Assembly: GCA_963753615.1 (NCBI GenBank)
Contig: CAVWCW010000003.1
Location: 1-64,000, forward strand
Source: CAVWCW01 sp963753615
GTDB taxonomy: Bacteria; Pseudomonadota; Gammaproteobacteria; Chromatiales; Chromatiaceae
Direction of reading: 5' to 3'
DNA length: 64,000 bases
The notes under the pieces were generated by a model. It made no database searches and was not told where the DNA came from. It saw nothing but the letters and a program-made list of their open reading frames with translations. Of this stretch, positions 43,393 through 55,672 are shown one piece after another. Within the stretch, counting starts at the first letter, position 1. Each line of letters starts with the position of its first letter. The position numbers were made by a program, and so were the translations under genes.

Positions 43393-43434
43393 TTGATAGA
43401 TCTCAATGGTATGATATGGCGGTTAGGGTATATT
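43393..43434 (+). promoter_or_regulatory. Class II FNR-type promoter ahead of ccoG
   Basis: TTGATAGATCTCAA at 43393-43406 matches TTGAT-N4-ATCAA at nine of ten positions. A good -10, TATATT, lies at 43429-43434, placing the start near 43441 and the box centre at about -41.5, the exact position of class II FNR-activated promoters. The ccoG leader would be about 210 bases. Confidence 0.75.
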
Positions 43435-43652
43435 AGAAAGTCTTGATATACTTCCGACGGACCGATTGAGGCATTCAGTCCCTTCCGGTTGCAGCGCTGG
43501 ATGCGCACGCCACCGAGCGAACCTCAAACGGTTGGTCCCAAAGCGGGAGTCGCGTCGGCGGTGGCGCCCCAGCGATGCCAAGGAGGGAGTCAAAGATTTC
43601 TTTCAGATTCCGGGCGGATTGACTGCCCCCTTGCGAGAGAGGATTCAAGCCG

Positions 43653-45077
43653 GTGAGCGGAGCGCAGACCGAAAAGCGAGATGCCGCGGTCGATGAGTTA
43701 TATGCTGAGGTCGAGCATTGGCAGCTGAATACCGGCGAGGAGACCATCCACGCCAAGCGCATGCCCGGCAAGTGGCGTACCATCAAGTGGCTGGGCAGTT
43801 CTATCTGGCTGATCTTCTTCCTCGGCCCCTACCTGCGCTGGGGCGAGCGTCAGGCGGTGTTGTTCGATATCCCCAACCGCCAGTTCCACATCTTCGATTT
43901 CACCATTCTTCCCCAGGACTTCTGGATGCTGTCGCTCACGCTGCTGTTCTTCGCCATTCTGCTGGCGATGGTCACTGCGCTGGCGGGGCGGGTCTGGTGC
44001 GGCTTCTTCTGCTTCCAGACCGTGTGGACCGATGTCTATACTTGGCTGGAGGAAAAGCTCGAGGGTTCGCCGCAGAAGCGCCGTAAGCTAGGTGCGGCGC
44101 CGATGAGCCTGGACAAGCTGTGGCGCAAGATCGTCAAGCACGCTCTGTGGCTGCTGATCGCCCTGCTTACCGGTATCAGCTTCGTCGCCTGGTTTACCGA
44201 CGTCTATCTCCTGTGGGCCGGGCTATTGCGCCTGGATGTCAGCAGCGCGGTCTGGATTTCGCTCGCGATGTTCACCGCGGGTAGTTATGTCCTGGCGGGG
44301 TTCCTGCGTGAGCAGACCTGTTTCTGGCTCTGCCCCTACGCCCGTATCCAGAGCGTTATGGTGGACAACACCACCTTGATCCCCACCTACGATTTCCACC
44401 GTGGAGAGCCCCGGGGACGAGCTCGAAAGGGCAAGATCAGGAGGAACAGGGCCTGGGGGACTGCGTCGATTGCAAACAATGCATAGCGGTATGTCCCACC
44501 GGGGTCGACATCCGCATCGGGTCAGCAGGAAGGCTGCATCATGTGCGGCCTATGCATTGATGCCTGTAACACGGTCATGGACAAGCTCGATCGACCGCGA
44601 GGGCTGATCCGTTACGAGTCCCTGGATGCCCTCAGCGGCAAGGATCAGCGCTCCCTGCTCAAACGGCCGCGCATCTATATCTACTCGGCGATCCTGGTGG
44701 TGGCCCTGTCCGGCATCGCCTACGGTCTGTTCGGCCTGGCCCCGATGGAGTTGAAGGTGCTGCACGAGCGTCAACCCCTGTTCGTGCAACTCAGTGACGG
44801 TTCGATCCAGAACAAGTACACCCTCAAGGTGCTGAACAAGACCAACGAGGACCTGGAGGTCCAGATCACGGCCAGCGGTCCCGAGGGGCTGGAGATTGTC
44901 GGCGCCGACCGGCCCTTGGAAGCGGCTCGGGGCACCGTGAGTCCGCGCATCGTCATGGTCAAGGTGTCGCGTACGAATCTCGAAAGCGACGCCATGCCGA
45001 TTCGCTTCCAAGTCGAGGCCCGGACCCCCGAGCGGGTGTTATCGGCCGAGCGGGAAAGTACCTTCTTCAGCCGATGA
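43653..45077 (+). pseudogene. ccoG: cbb3 oxidase accessory iron-sulfur protein CcoG, two frameshifts
   Basis: CcoG (FixG/RdxA) is a membrane Fe-S protein with copper-reductase activity that prepares copper for the CcoN site. The membrane part is intact (WCGFFCFQTVWTDVYTWLEEKLEG; EQTCFWLCPYARIQ). The two 4Fe-4S motifs, CVDCKQCIAVCPTGVDIR and CIMCGLCIDACN, are in different frames. A missing G near 44431 and an extra G near 44519 explain both shifts. Correcting them gives about 474 residues, the normal length, and the C-terminal Ig-like domain is clean. A sequencing artefact is therefore likely; I mark it as broken as given. Confidence 0.88.
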
Positions 45078-45172
45078 TCCGGTGGGAGCCGGGTCTCCGC
45101 CACTCTCGCCCGGGTTCGCTTATGGGCAGGTCGCGGCAGAGATGACCCAGACCATTCAAGTGGAATATGCCG

Positions 45173-45685
45173 ATGTCCGATAAAAAGTCAGCCTGGCGCA
45201 GCCCCTGGTTCCTGTTCTGGATCACGCTGCTGGTGGCGGTGGTCACTGCCAATGTCGTGATGATCTATCTGTCGATGGAGGCCAACCCGGGGTTGGTGGT
45301 AGAGGACTACTACGACCGCGGCCAGGACTTCGAGAAAAACCTGATCAAGCGCCGGGCCGACAACCCGGGCTGGCAGATGCGGGTCGAACCGCCACCGACG
45401 GTCACGGCCGTGGGCGAGCCCGGGGTGTTTCGCTTTCACCTGGCGGACCGTGACGGCAACTGGCTGGATCCCGAGCCGGACGCGGTCACCTTCTACGCCT
45501 ACCGTCCTTCGGACAGCAGCCAGGACTTTGCCCAACCGATGCAACGGATCGGGCCGGGGGAATACGAGGCAGAGGTCAGTTTCCCCCTCAAGGGCGTCTG
45601 GGACATCCTGGTCAGCGTGCGCCGCGGTGAGCAGGAGTACCACGCTCCGCACCGCCTGAGCGCGGGGGTGATCAACACCCTGTGA
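45173..45685 (+). CDS. ccoH: FixH/CcoH-family cbb3 assembly protein
   Basis: A 170-residue protein with one N-terminal membrane helix (PWFLFWITLLVAVVTANVVMIYLSM) and the FixH pattern NPGLVVEDYYDRGQDFEKNL, then a beta-rich periplasmic domain ending HRLSAGVINTL. CcoH is needed for stable cbb3 assembly. Two close ATGs exist (45167 and 45173); 45173 has better spacing from GTGGA. Its stop overlaps the ccoI start. Confidence 0.85.
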   Translation: MSDKKSAWRSPWFLFWITLLVAVVTANVVMIYLSMEANPGLVVEDYYDRGQDFEKNLIKRRADNPGWQMRVEPPPTVTAVGEPGVFRFHLADRDGNWLDPEPDAVTFYAYRPSDSSQDFAQPMQRIGPGEYEAEVSFPLKGVWDILVSVRRGEQEYHAPHRLSAGVINTL

Positions 45686-48174
45686 GCCCTTCCCCGAGCG
45701 ACAATCACCGGCAGACTTGCTTTCATTGCAGCCTTCCGGTGCCGCCCGAGGCTGCGGTCAGCGGGCCGATACAGGGGGCGGAGCGACAATTCTGCTGCAG
45801 CGGCTGCAAGGCGGTGTGCGAGGCCATCTATGCTGCCGGCCTCGAGGGTTTTTACCAACGCACCCCCGAGGGCGAGGTCCTCGCCCCGCCGCCGGAGATC
45901 CCGGAGCAACTCGCCCTCTATGACCTCGACGAGGTGCAGGAGGAATTCGTCGACAGCCTCGGCGAGGAGCGGGAGATCCATCTGCTGGTGGAGGGCATCC
46001 ACTGTGCCGCCTGCGTCTGGCTGATCGAGAACAGCCTGCGCCGCCAGCCCGGGGTGCTCCGGGCCGACGCCAACCTCTCCGCCAAGCGCTTACACCTGCG
46101 CTGGGACAACGGCCGCACGGAACTCTCTGCCATCCTGCAGCGCCTGGGCCAGATCGGCTATGCCGCGGTGCCCTACGACCCGGAGGTGGCCGAGGGCCAG
46201 CTGCAGCGCCAGAATCGGCAGCTGCTCTACCGTATGGCGTTCGCCGGCTTCGCCATGATGAACCTGCTGTGGATCTCCATCGCCCTCTACACCGGGGCCG
46301 ACAAGGGGGAGTTTCGCAGCATGTTCCACTGGGTCGGCTTCGCCCTGGCCACCCCGACCCTGGCCTATTCCGGCTACCCCTTTTTCAAGGGCGCCTGGTC
46401 CGGGCTGCGCAATCTGCATCTGGGCATGGATCTGCCGATCGCCATCGGCGCCAGCATCACCTACCTGTACTCGCTCTACGTCACCCTCAGCGGCACCCAG
46501 GCGGGGGAGGTGTATTACGACACGGTGGTCAACTTTCTGTTCGTGATTCTGGTCGGGCGTTATCTGGAGGCGATCTCCAAGCGCCAGGCGGTGGCTTCCA
46601 CCCAGCGCCTGCTGGACCTGCAGCCACGGGTGGCGCGGGTGCTGCGCGACGGCGAGGAGGCGATCGTGCCGATCCGCTCGGTCAAGCCCGGCGAGACGGT
46701 GCTGGTGCGCCCGGGGGACCGGATCCCGGTGGACGGCCGGGTGCTCGACGGCGCCAGCAACGTCGACGAGGCGATGCTCAGCGGCGAGTCCGAGCCGGTG
46801 GCGAAGGCGGTGGGGGACGATGTCTCTGCCGGCACCATCAACGGTCCCGGCATCCTGCGCCTGGAGGTAACCGGTGTGCTGCGCAATACCGCCCTGGGGC
46901 GCATCATCCGACTGGTGGAAGAGGCCCAGGCCAGCAAGGCGCCGATCCAATGCGTCGCCGACCGGGTGGTGCCCTGGTTCGTGGCGGTCACCCTCGGGCT
47001 GGCGACTCTGACCTTCCTCTGGTGGTTGAGACCGATCTGGAAGTGGCGCTGATGGCGGCCACCGCGGTGCTGATCATCACCTGTCCCTGTGCCTTCGGTC
47101 TGGCCACCCCGATGTCCATCGCCGTGGCCTCCGGGCCTGGGCGCGAAACACGGCATCCTGGTCAAGAACGGAGAGGTGCTGGAGAGCCTTTCAGCCATCG
47201 GCCATTTCGTGTTCGACAAGACCGGAACCCTGACCCAAGGGCAAATGACGCTGGCCGCTTTGCACTTCGGCCGATCGGGGTCTGGCGGGTGAGATGGGAG
47301 CCCGCCGGCGGAGCTGTTGGCGCTGCTGCGTGATCTGGCGGCGGTCGAGCGCTACTCCGAACATCCGGTGGCCGGCGCCTGCTGGATGCGGGCCAGGCCT
47401 TTGATGTGGGCCCGCTGCCGGCGGCCGAGGCTTGGAGAACCGTCCCGGCTACGGCATCAAGGCGCTGGTCGGCGGGCGCGGGTGCTGGCGGGCACCGCCG
47501 CCTGGTTGGCGGTCAACCGGGTGGCGCCGGAGCCGGGCCTGGAGCCCGTTGCCGCACGAGCTCGAGGCACAGGGCATAGGCTCGTTGCGCTGCGCAATCG
47601 ATGGTCGCGAGGTGGCGCTGATCGGCGTCGAGGACCAGTTGCGCCCTGATGCAGCCGAACTGGTGGCCGATCTCAAGGCCCAGGGTATGCGCCTGACTCT
47701 GTTCAGTGGTGACCGACGGGCTGCCGCCGAGGCCATTGCCCAGCGCCTGGGCGGCGGTATGGAGGTGATCGCCGAGGTGCTGCCGGAGGACAAGGACAGG
47801 TGCCATCGCCGCGTGCAGGCCAACGGGCGGCGGGTAGCCATGGTGGGGGACGGGGTCAACGACGCGCCGGCACTGGTTCGGGCAGACGTCGGGATCGCCC
47901 TGGGTTCGGGCACCGATGTCTCCATCGCCAGCGCCGATATCGTACTGATAAGCAGCGAACTGGGGAAGGTGCGCCAGGCCGGCGACTGTCCCGCCGCACC
48001 CTGCGCACTATCCGCCAGAATATCGGCATCTCGATAATGTATAATCTGATCATGGTGCCGCTCGCAATGTCGGCCTTGATCACGCCCCTGGTGGCGGCGG
48101 TCTCGATGCCGATCAGCTCTCTGCTGGTGATCGGCAATTCGGCGCGCATTCGCCGCCTGTTCAAAGGTAACTGA
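45682..48174 (+). pseudogene. ccoI: Copper-exporting P1B-type ATPase for cbb3 assembly, multiply frameshifted
   Basis: CcoI/FixI delivers copper for the CcoN active site. The first 450 residues are in frame: the N-terminal cysteine cluster (CFHCSLP; CCSGCKAVC) and HMA site IHCAACVW, six helices, and the actuator VDEAMLSGESEPV. After about 47030 the frame changes repeatedly (near 47030, 47140, 47280, 47400, 47440, 47800 and 47990). All later motifs are present in one frame or another: CPCAFGLATP, DKTGTLT, SEHPV, GDGVNDAPAL and the last helix pair. Net length equals 830 residues, normal for the family. It overlaps ccoH by four bases. Confidence 0.88.
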
Positions 48175-48175
48175 G

Positions 48176-48955
48176 ATGCGGCCAGCGAAGCTGCTGTTGG
48201 CATTGGCGGTGTCCCTGGGGTTGGCGCTGGGCGGCGGCTATCTCTTTGGCCGTTCTCTGTGGGTCCCCGTGTATCAGCAAGTTGTCGGCAAGCAATCCCT
48301 GGCGCAGGTGATGGAGACCTACGGCCCCCGGGCGCGGTCGCGATTGGCCCCCTATTTCGAGCGGGCGGGTGTGGCCTATCCGCCGAGCGCGGTCACCCTG
48401 CTGGCGATCAAGGACCAGGCGCTGCTGGAGCTCTGGGCCGAAGGCGCCGCCGGTCCGCGCCCGGTCCGCTCCTACCGGATCCGCGGGCTGAGCGGGCAGG
48501 CGGGCCCGAAACTGCGCGAGGGAGATCGTCAGGTACCGGAAGGCATCTACCGGATCATCGGCTTCAATCCGAACAGCGCCTATCACCTGTCGATGAAGCT
48601 CGACTATCCCAACACCTTCGATTTGCGGCAGGCTGAGGCCGAAGGCAGAACCGAGCCCGGCTCGAATATCTTTATCCATGGCAAGGCCGTATCCATTGGC
48701 TGTCTGGCCATGGGAGACCCCAGCATCGAGGAGCTTTTCGTGCTGGCCCAGGATGTCGGCAAGGCGAATATCGGCGTGGCTATCGCGCCGACCGACCCGC
48801 GTGTGCGGGCGCTGCCGACGGGTCTCGGGCCGGTCTGGGTGTCCGAGCTGTATCGAAGCATCGACGCTTATTTCGCTGCCTACAAGCACCCGGAGGCCGC
48901 CGGGCGACCAGCGCCGAACGGCCCGAGAGGTGATGAGATCAGACTATGGACGTAA
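48176..48955 (+). CDS. L,D-transpeptidase (YkuD fold, YafK-like)
   Basis: A 259-residue periplasmic enzyme with an N-terminal signal or anchor helix (LLLALAVSLGLALGGGYLFG). The YkuD catalytic motif is FIHGKAVSIGC, with His168 and the nucleophile Cys176. The relatives of YafK/DpaA cut or remodel meso-diaminopimelate cross-links of peptidoglycan and Braun lipoprotein. Upstream are VTLLAIKDQALLELWA and the EGIYRI turn typical of YafK-type members. It starts one base after the ccoI stop and overlaps ccoS by ten bases, so it is embedded in the oxidase assembly operon, which is unusual. Confidence 0.85.
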   Translation: MRPAKLLLALAVSLGLALGGGYLFGRSLWVPVYQQVVGKQSLAQVMETYGPRARSRLAPYFERAGVAYPPSAVTLLAIKDQALLELWAEGAAGPRPVRSYRIRGLSGQAGPKLREGDRQVPEGIYRIIGFNPNSAYHLSMKLDYPNTFDLRQAEAEGRTEPGSNIFIHGKAVSIGCLAMGDPSIEELFVLAQDVGKANIGVAIAPTDPRVRALPTGLGPVWVSELYRSIDAYFAAYKHPEAAGRPAPNGPRGDEIRLWT

Positions 48956-49152
48956 TCTACGGCTTGATTCCGGGCATGATCCTGCTCGGCTTGGTGGGGG
49001 TGGGGGTGTTGTTCTGGGCTGCCCGCAGCGGCCAGTTCGAGGACCTGGAGGGCGATGCCCACCGCATCCTCATGGACGACGACCTGAGTCCGCCGGCCGG
49101 CTCCCAAGACCTAGAGCCGAAGCCGTCCGAGCACGAGCGCAAACCGGGCTGA
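48946..49152 (+). CDS. ccoS: cbb3 oxidase maturation protein CcoS
   Basis: A 68-residue protein with one membrane helix (IPGMILLGLVGVGVLFWAARSGQFEDLEGDAHRIL). The stretch from the helix end through GQFEDLEGDAHRIL is the CcoS signature. CcoS is required for haem and copper insertion into CcoN. Its start lies inside the end of the L,D-transpeptidase gene, which keeps it coupled to that operon. It closes the oxidase locus and converges on the next gene. Confidence 0.92.
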   Translation: MDVIYGLIPGMILLGLVGVGVLFWAARSGQFEDLEGDAHRILMDDDLSPPAGSQDLEPKPSEHERKPG

Positions 49153-49153
49153 G

Positions 49154-49813
49154 TTAGTCGCTCAGCGGCGCCGCCAGTTCGCTGAAGCGCGCCGGGGCAA
49201 TGTACTGGAACACCTCCTTGCCCTCCGGGTTGACGGCGATGTCCAGACCCTTGTCTGGGTATAGCCAATGCTCGATACCGGTATCGGCTTCGGCGACGCG
49301 CCGGGCCGGTTCCCCGAACAACCGGGCCAACAACTCCGGTTCCAGGTCCGCCGTCGGCAGGTAGGTTATCAAGCGGATCGGCGCCACCGCCATTCGCTCC
49401 TGATCCAGGCCCGCCAGCTCCACCTTCTGGGTGCCGCTGCCGAGTTGGCTCACACGCTGGCCCCGCTCGTACAGGGCCTCGGCCTCGGCCGGGTCCAGTT
49501 CCAGGTTGAGCACCAGATTGGCCTTGAGGCCGCTGATGAATAGGCGCTCGAAGTAGGCCTCCAGGGAGATATCCCCGGCGGAGGAGCGGAACAGGGTCAG
49601 CGCGCCGTCCGCCCCCAGCGACTGGCGGGCGTCCGCCAGGCTGCTCTGGCCCAGGGTCAGGCCGAAAACCCGGGTGGCGCCGTCCGGCAGGGTCTCGATC
49701 TGCCAAGGCAGGCGGGGCTCGCGCTCAGGGGCTCGTCCGCCGGGCAGCAATAAGGCCAGGGCCAGGGCGAGCAGGGTTCCGGCGACGATCCATAGCAGTA
49801 TCTTGCGGTCCAC
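49154..49813 (-). CDS. Hypothetical envelope protein, 219 aa
   Basis: I do not recognise the family. The protein starts at GTG 49813 (GAGG upstream), although the frame stays open to 50125. It has an N-terminal anchor helix (ILLWIVAGTLLALALALLLP) and then a soluble domain with FGLTLGQSSLADARQSLG and PIRLITYLPTADLEPELLARLFG, ending YPDKGLDIAVNPEGKEVFQYIAP. This looks like an outward-facing lipid- or ligand-binding domain. It is divergent from the next membrane protein with 85 bases between, suggesting a shared promoter region. Confidence 0.7.
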   Translation of the reverse strand: MDRKILLWIVAGTLLALALALLLPGGRAPEREPRLPWQIETLPDGATRVFGLTLGQSSLADARQSLGADGALTLFRSSAGDISLEAYFERLFISGLKANLVLNLELDPAEAEALYERGQRVSQLGSGTQKVELAGLDQERMAVAPIRLITYLPTADLEPELLARLFGEPARRVAEADTGIEHWLYPDKGLDIAVNPEGKEVFQYIAPARFSELAAPLSD

Positions 49814-49898
49814 AGCGGGCCTCGCGACATAACGAATCCAGATGCTATTGTAACGGTGCGGGCGAAATTTCTCCCGGCCGCCAAACGAAAACGAAAAG

Positions 49899-50414
49899 AT
49901 GAAATTCGACATCCCCCCCGAGCAGGCCAAGCAGGCCAAAATCCCCCATGAGATCTTCCTTACCAACCTGGTGGGCAACCATATTCTCTGGTTCGTCGCG
50001 GCCCTGGGTGTCTCCGGCAGCTTCTGGCAGCCGCTGGCCTTGGTGCCGGTGGTTTCCCTGTCCAGCTTGGCGTACACGCTGTGGCGCGCGCGCCAGGCCC
50101 GCTCCCGCGATCCCTGGTTCGTCATGTGCCACTGGCAGCTGTGCGCCCAGCGCAGCCGGCTGTTTATCGTTATGCTCAGCTTTCTCGCCTTGGCCAGCGT
50201 CTCCGGCTGGATCGCCCATACCTATCTGGGCATGATGAAGGTGGCGGTCTACGCCCTGATCGGCGGCATCGGGCTGCTGCCGGTAATGGTGGTGGTACTG
50301 GTGTTGATCATTATGGAGTCGGATGCCCTGCACCAGGCCGCCAAGGGCCAGATGCCCAAGCTGCTGCTGGAGCGCCATCCGAACCCCGGAGTGCCGGAGC
50401 TGGAACAGGAGTAG
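49899..50414 (+). CDS. Hypothetical membrane protein, 171 aa
   Basis: Unknown inner-membrane protein with about four helices (HILWFVAALGVSGSFW; ALVPVVSLSSLAYTLW; LFIVMLSFLALASVSGWIAH; AVYALIGGIGLLPVMVVVLVLIIM). The N-terminus MKFDIPPEQAKQAKIPHEIFLTNLVGN is polar and the loop after helix 2 is basic. The stop overlaps the sbcD start by one base, which suggests cotranscription. No function is assigned. Confidence 0.75.
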   Translation: MKFDIPPEQAKQAKIPHEIFLTNLVGNHILWFVAALGVSGSFWQPLALVPVVSLSSLAYTLWRARQARSRDPWFVMCHWQLCAQRSRLFIVMLSFLALASVSGWIAHTYLGMMKVAVYALIGGIGLLPVMVVVLVLIIMESDALHQAAKGQMPKLLLERHPNPGVPELEQE

Positions 50415-51200
50415 TGCTGCGCCTGTTCCCTAGCGCCGACTGGCATCTGGGCCATAGCCTGCACGGGGTGTCCCGGGACTACGAGCACGCCCGCTTTCTA
50501 GCCTGGTTGGGCGAGCAGCTCAAGCAACGGCATGCCGACGCCCCGATCGTTTGCGGAGACTTGTTCGACTCCGCCAACCCGCCGGCCAGCGCCCAGTCCT
50601 TGCTGTATCGGTTTTTGGTGGACGCGCGCCGGCGCCGGGCAGACCTGGACGTGGTGCTGATCGGCGGCAACCACGACTCCCCGGCCCGCCTGCAGGCACC
50701 GGCCCCACTGCTGCGCAACCTCGGGGTACATAGGTTCGGCGGCCTGCCCAAGGGCGCCGACGGCGAGCCAGACTGGGAGGCTCTGCCGGTGCCGCTGCGG
50801 GATGCGAATGGGGAGCCGCCGCCTGGTGCGGCGCCATGCCCTATCTGCGCAGCGCCGATTTGCCGCCCTCCGGCGAAGGGGTCGAAGACCCCCTGATCGA
50901 CGGTGTCGAGCGCCGCTACGCCGGCCTGAACCAGAGCCTGCGGGAGCGCCACCGCGCAGGGCAGGGGATGTTGGTCACCGGCCATTGCTACCTGGTCGGC
51001 ACCCAGCTCTCCGAACTCAGCGAACGCCGCATCCTGGGCGGTAACCAGCACGCCCTGCCCAGCGCCAGCGGATCGAGGAACTGCTTGCCGGTCGCCCCCT
51101 GCGCCTGCTCAAGCTCGACCGGCAGTTGGATCAACTGGCGGCGATCCTGGCCGCTCCTCTCGCCGGAATCCCGGGCCGGAGGCCCCGGTTGGAGGTCGAG
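50414..51200 (+). pseudogene. sbcD: Nuclease SbcCD subunit D, frameshifted and internally deleted
   Basis: The metallophosphatase subunit of the hairpin- and end-processing nuclease SbcCD. Metal-binding motifs appear in order: SADWHLGH, CGDLFDSANPP, GGNHDSP and TGHCYLVG. GTG 50414 follows AGGAG. The frame shifts near 50825. After GNQHALP (about 51060) the sequence jumps to PLRLLKLDRQLDQLAAIL ... RPRLEVE. In E. coli SbcD that segment follows the ALGHIHRAQ/GSPIPLSF region, so about 45-55 residues including conserved histidines are absent. The end of SbcD is also missing. Either a real deletion or collapsed assembly. Confidence 0.75.
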
Positions 51201-52205
51201 GCCCTGCAGCGCGATTGTGCGACCTGGGTGAGCGCTTGGCGGGAGCATCAGGCAAGCAGTGAGGATTCTGCCAACGAGTTGAGGACGCTCGCTCCCCAGC
51301 TGATTGGCGCCGGCCATGCCCGGGAGCAGGCCGAGGCCAAAGCCGAGGCCGAATTGGCCGGGGCCCTGTCGCGGCAGGAGCTGGAGGCCGCCGAACTGGC
51401 CTGTCTATTGGAACGGGACCAGGCCTGGATAGAAGCCGAGCGTCAGGCCCTGCAGGATTTACAGCTGGCCCTCGAGCGGGCCCGTACCCGCCGCATCGAC
51501 GCCGATCGCGGCCACCAAGAGCATGCAGCCGGCGCCCCGGATACTGGCCGCGAACAGGCCGAGACCGCGTTCGCTGCGGCTCAAGCCGAGTTGCAGCGCC
51601 GGCGCGACGAGCTGGCCGAACAGACGGCGCTGCTGAAGCAGGACGATGCCCGTCGGGAACACTCCCGACAACGCCTGGGGGAGTTGGAAGTCAAGGGCCG
51701 GGAATGGGGAGCCTGGGCCAGCCTCAAGGCGCTGATCGGCTCCGCCGACGGCAAGAATTTCCGCAGCTTTGCCCAGAGCCTGACTCTCGATGCCCTGCTG
51801 GCCCACGCTAATCATCACCTGCAGGACCTGGCCCGGCGTTACCGCCTGCAACGGGTGCCCGGCAGCGACCTGGAACTGCAGGTCATCGACACCGACATGG
51901 GCGACGAGGTGCGCAGCGTGCACAGCCTGTCCGGCGGCGAGAGCTTTCTGGTGTCCCTGGCCCTCGGTCTGGCCTCTCTGTCGTCGAGCCGCACCCAGGT
52001 CGAATCCCTTTTTAGCGACGAAGGCTTCCGCAGCCTCGACCAAGACACCCTGGATCTTGCCCTGGCCAGCCTCGACACCCTGCAATCCCTGGGCCGCAAG
52101 ATCGCGGTCATCTCCCACGTCCAGGCGATGGTCGAGCGCATCGGCGCCCAGGTACTGGTGGAGAAGCGCGGCGCCGGCCGGAGCCGGGTGCGGGTGCAGG
52201 CCTGA
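51201..52205 (+). pseudogene. sbcC: SbcC C-terminal half, N-terminal ATPase half missing
   Basis: The segment is in frame with the SbcD remnant. It consists of coiled-coil sequence followed by the SbcC C-terminal ATPase half: signature SLSGGESFLVSLALGLASL, Walker B/D-loop SLFSDEGFRSLDQDTLD and the H-loop region AVISHVQAMVERIG. The N-terminal Walker A half, most of the first coiled coil and the CxxC zinc hook are absent; a full SbcC is about 1000 residues or more. As written it cannot bind ATP by itself. Confidence 0.78.
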
Positions 52206-52324
52206 TTGGGCAGGGCACTGTTTGTAAAGAAAGTGGCTCAGCTCAATGCGATGGCGCAATTCTCCAGGTCTAATAAGCAATAGCGGGAAATTCCCCGTCG
52301 TTACGCGGAGCATCGAAGGCCGAC

Positions 52325-52498
52325 ATGTCCGGCTTCAGCGAAATCATGCGGTTGAAGGAAATGGCTGAAGAAGACATCTATTTTGCCCGCCGCGACCGCG
52401 AGTTGGTCGCCGAATTGAAGCGGCGTCGCCGCGACGAGGTGGGCAAAGGCCAATCAGCTGACTCCGACCATCCCGCACCGCCCGATAGAACGAATTGA
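52325..52498 (+). CDS. Small basic hypothetical protein, 57 aa
   Basis: ATG 52325 with GAAGG upstream. The peptide begins MSGFSEIMRLKEMAEEDIYF and continues RRDRELVAELKRRRR, then a polar tail. It is a single charged helix with no membrane segment. The pattern EEDIYF(A)RRDRELV strikes me as one seen in other sulfur-oxidising gammaproteobacteria, but I cannot confirm that here. It lies between sbcC and acnA and ends before a shared terminator hairpin. Confidence 0.6.
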   Translation: MSGFSEIMRLKEMAEEDIYFARRDRELVAELKRRRRDEVGKGQSADSDHPAPPDRTN

Positions 52499-52569
52499 AC
52501 CCCTACCATTGCCGGTTACGCCGTTGGGGGGTGCTTGCTGTTCGGTTCGGGCTTGACGGCGTCGGCAAA

Positions 52570-52593
52570 CCCGCCCCGCCGAAGCGGGGCGGG
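52570..52593 (-). terminator. Intrinsic terminator of acnA
   Basis: On the minus strand a perfect 10-base stem (CCCGCCCCGC / GCGGGGCGGG) is closed by a TTCG tetraloop and followed by TTTGCC. It lies just after the acnA stop. The hairpin also lies downstream of the 57-residue gene on the plus strand. Confidence 0.75.
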
Positions 52594-52600
52594 CGCTCCG

Positions 52601-55277
<2,677 letters not shown>

Positions 55278-55672
55278 AGGGCCGAGTTCCTGATTGGTAG
55301 CGAGTGCCGCGGGGTTCCGGCCAGCCGGGACAGATTCAGGCCGTACCGCATCAAAAGCCAGGAGTTTACTGGTTGGGGCGGGTAAAAGCACGCGGCGGGC
55401 CGTTAGGGGAGCTGGCGAAATGCTGGACCGAAGGCTTATCCCGAGTGGGGCGGGGCGCGCCCCTCCATTCCCAATCGCCGCGAGTGACTGAGAATAGGCG
55501 CCCTCGATAGAACGGGTTTTCGGACCTATCGTGGAAAAGCCGGGATGGAATTTTTGCGGTTCCCCGGGGGCATTCGACGCGGCGCCTCGGATGCGCCGTC
55601 AATTCGGGCGCTTGGGACCGATAAACCGTCTACACTTTAAGTCTCAAAACTTGGTGTGAAAGGAATCCCAGT
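55278..55672. other. Intergenic region between acnA and the PilZ gene
   Basis: No gene is supported. The region must contain divergent promoters for acnA (minus) and the PilZ gene (plus), but I cannot point to a convincing pair of hexamers. It is GC-rich without clear repeats. Confidence 0.4.
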
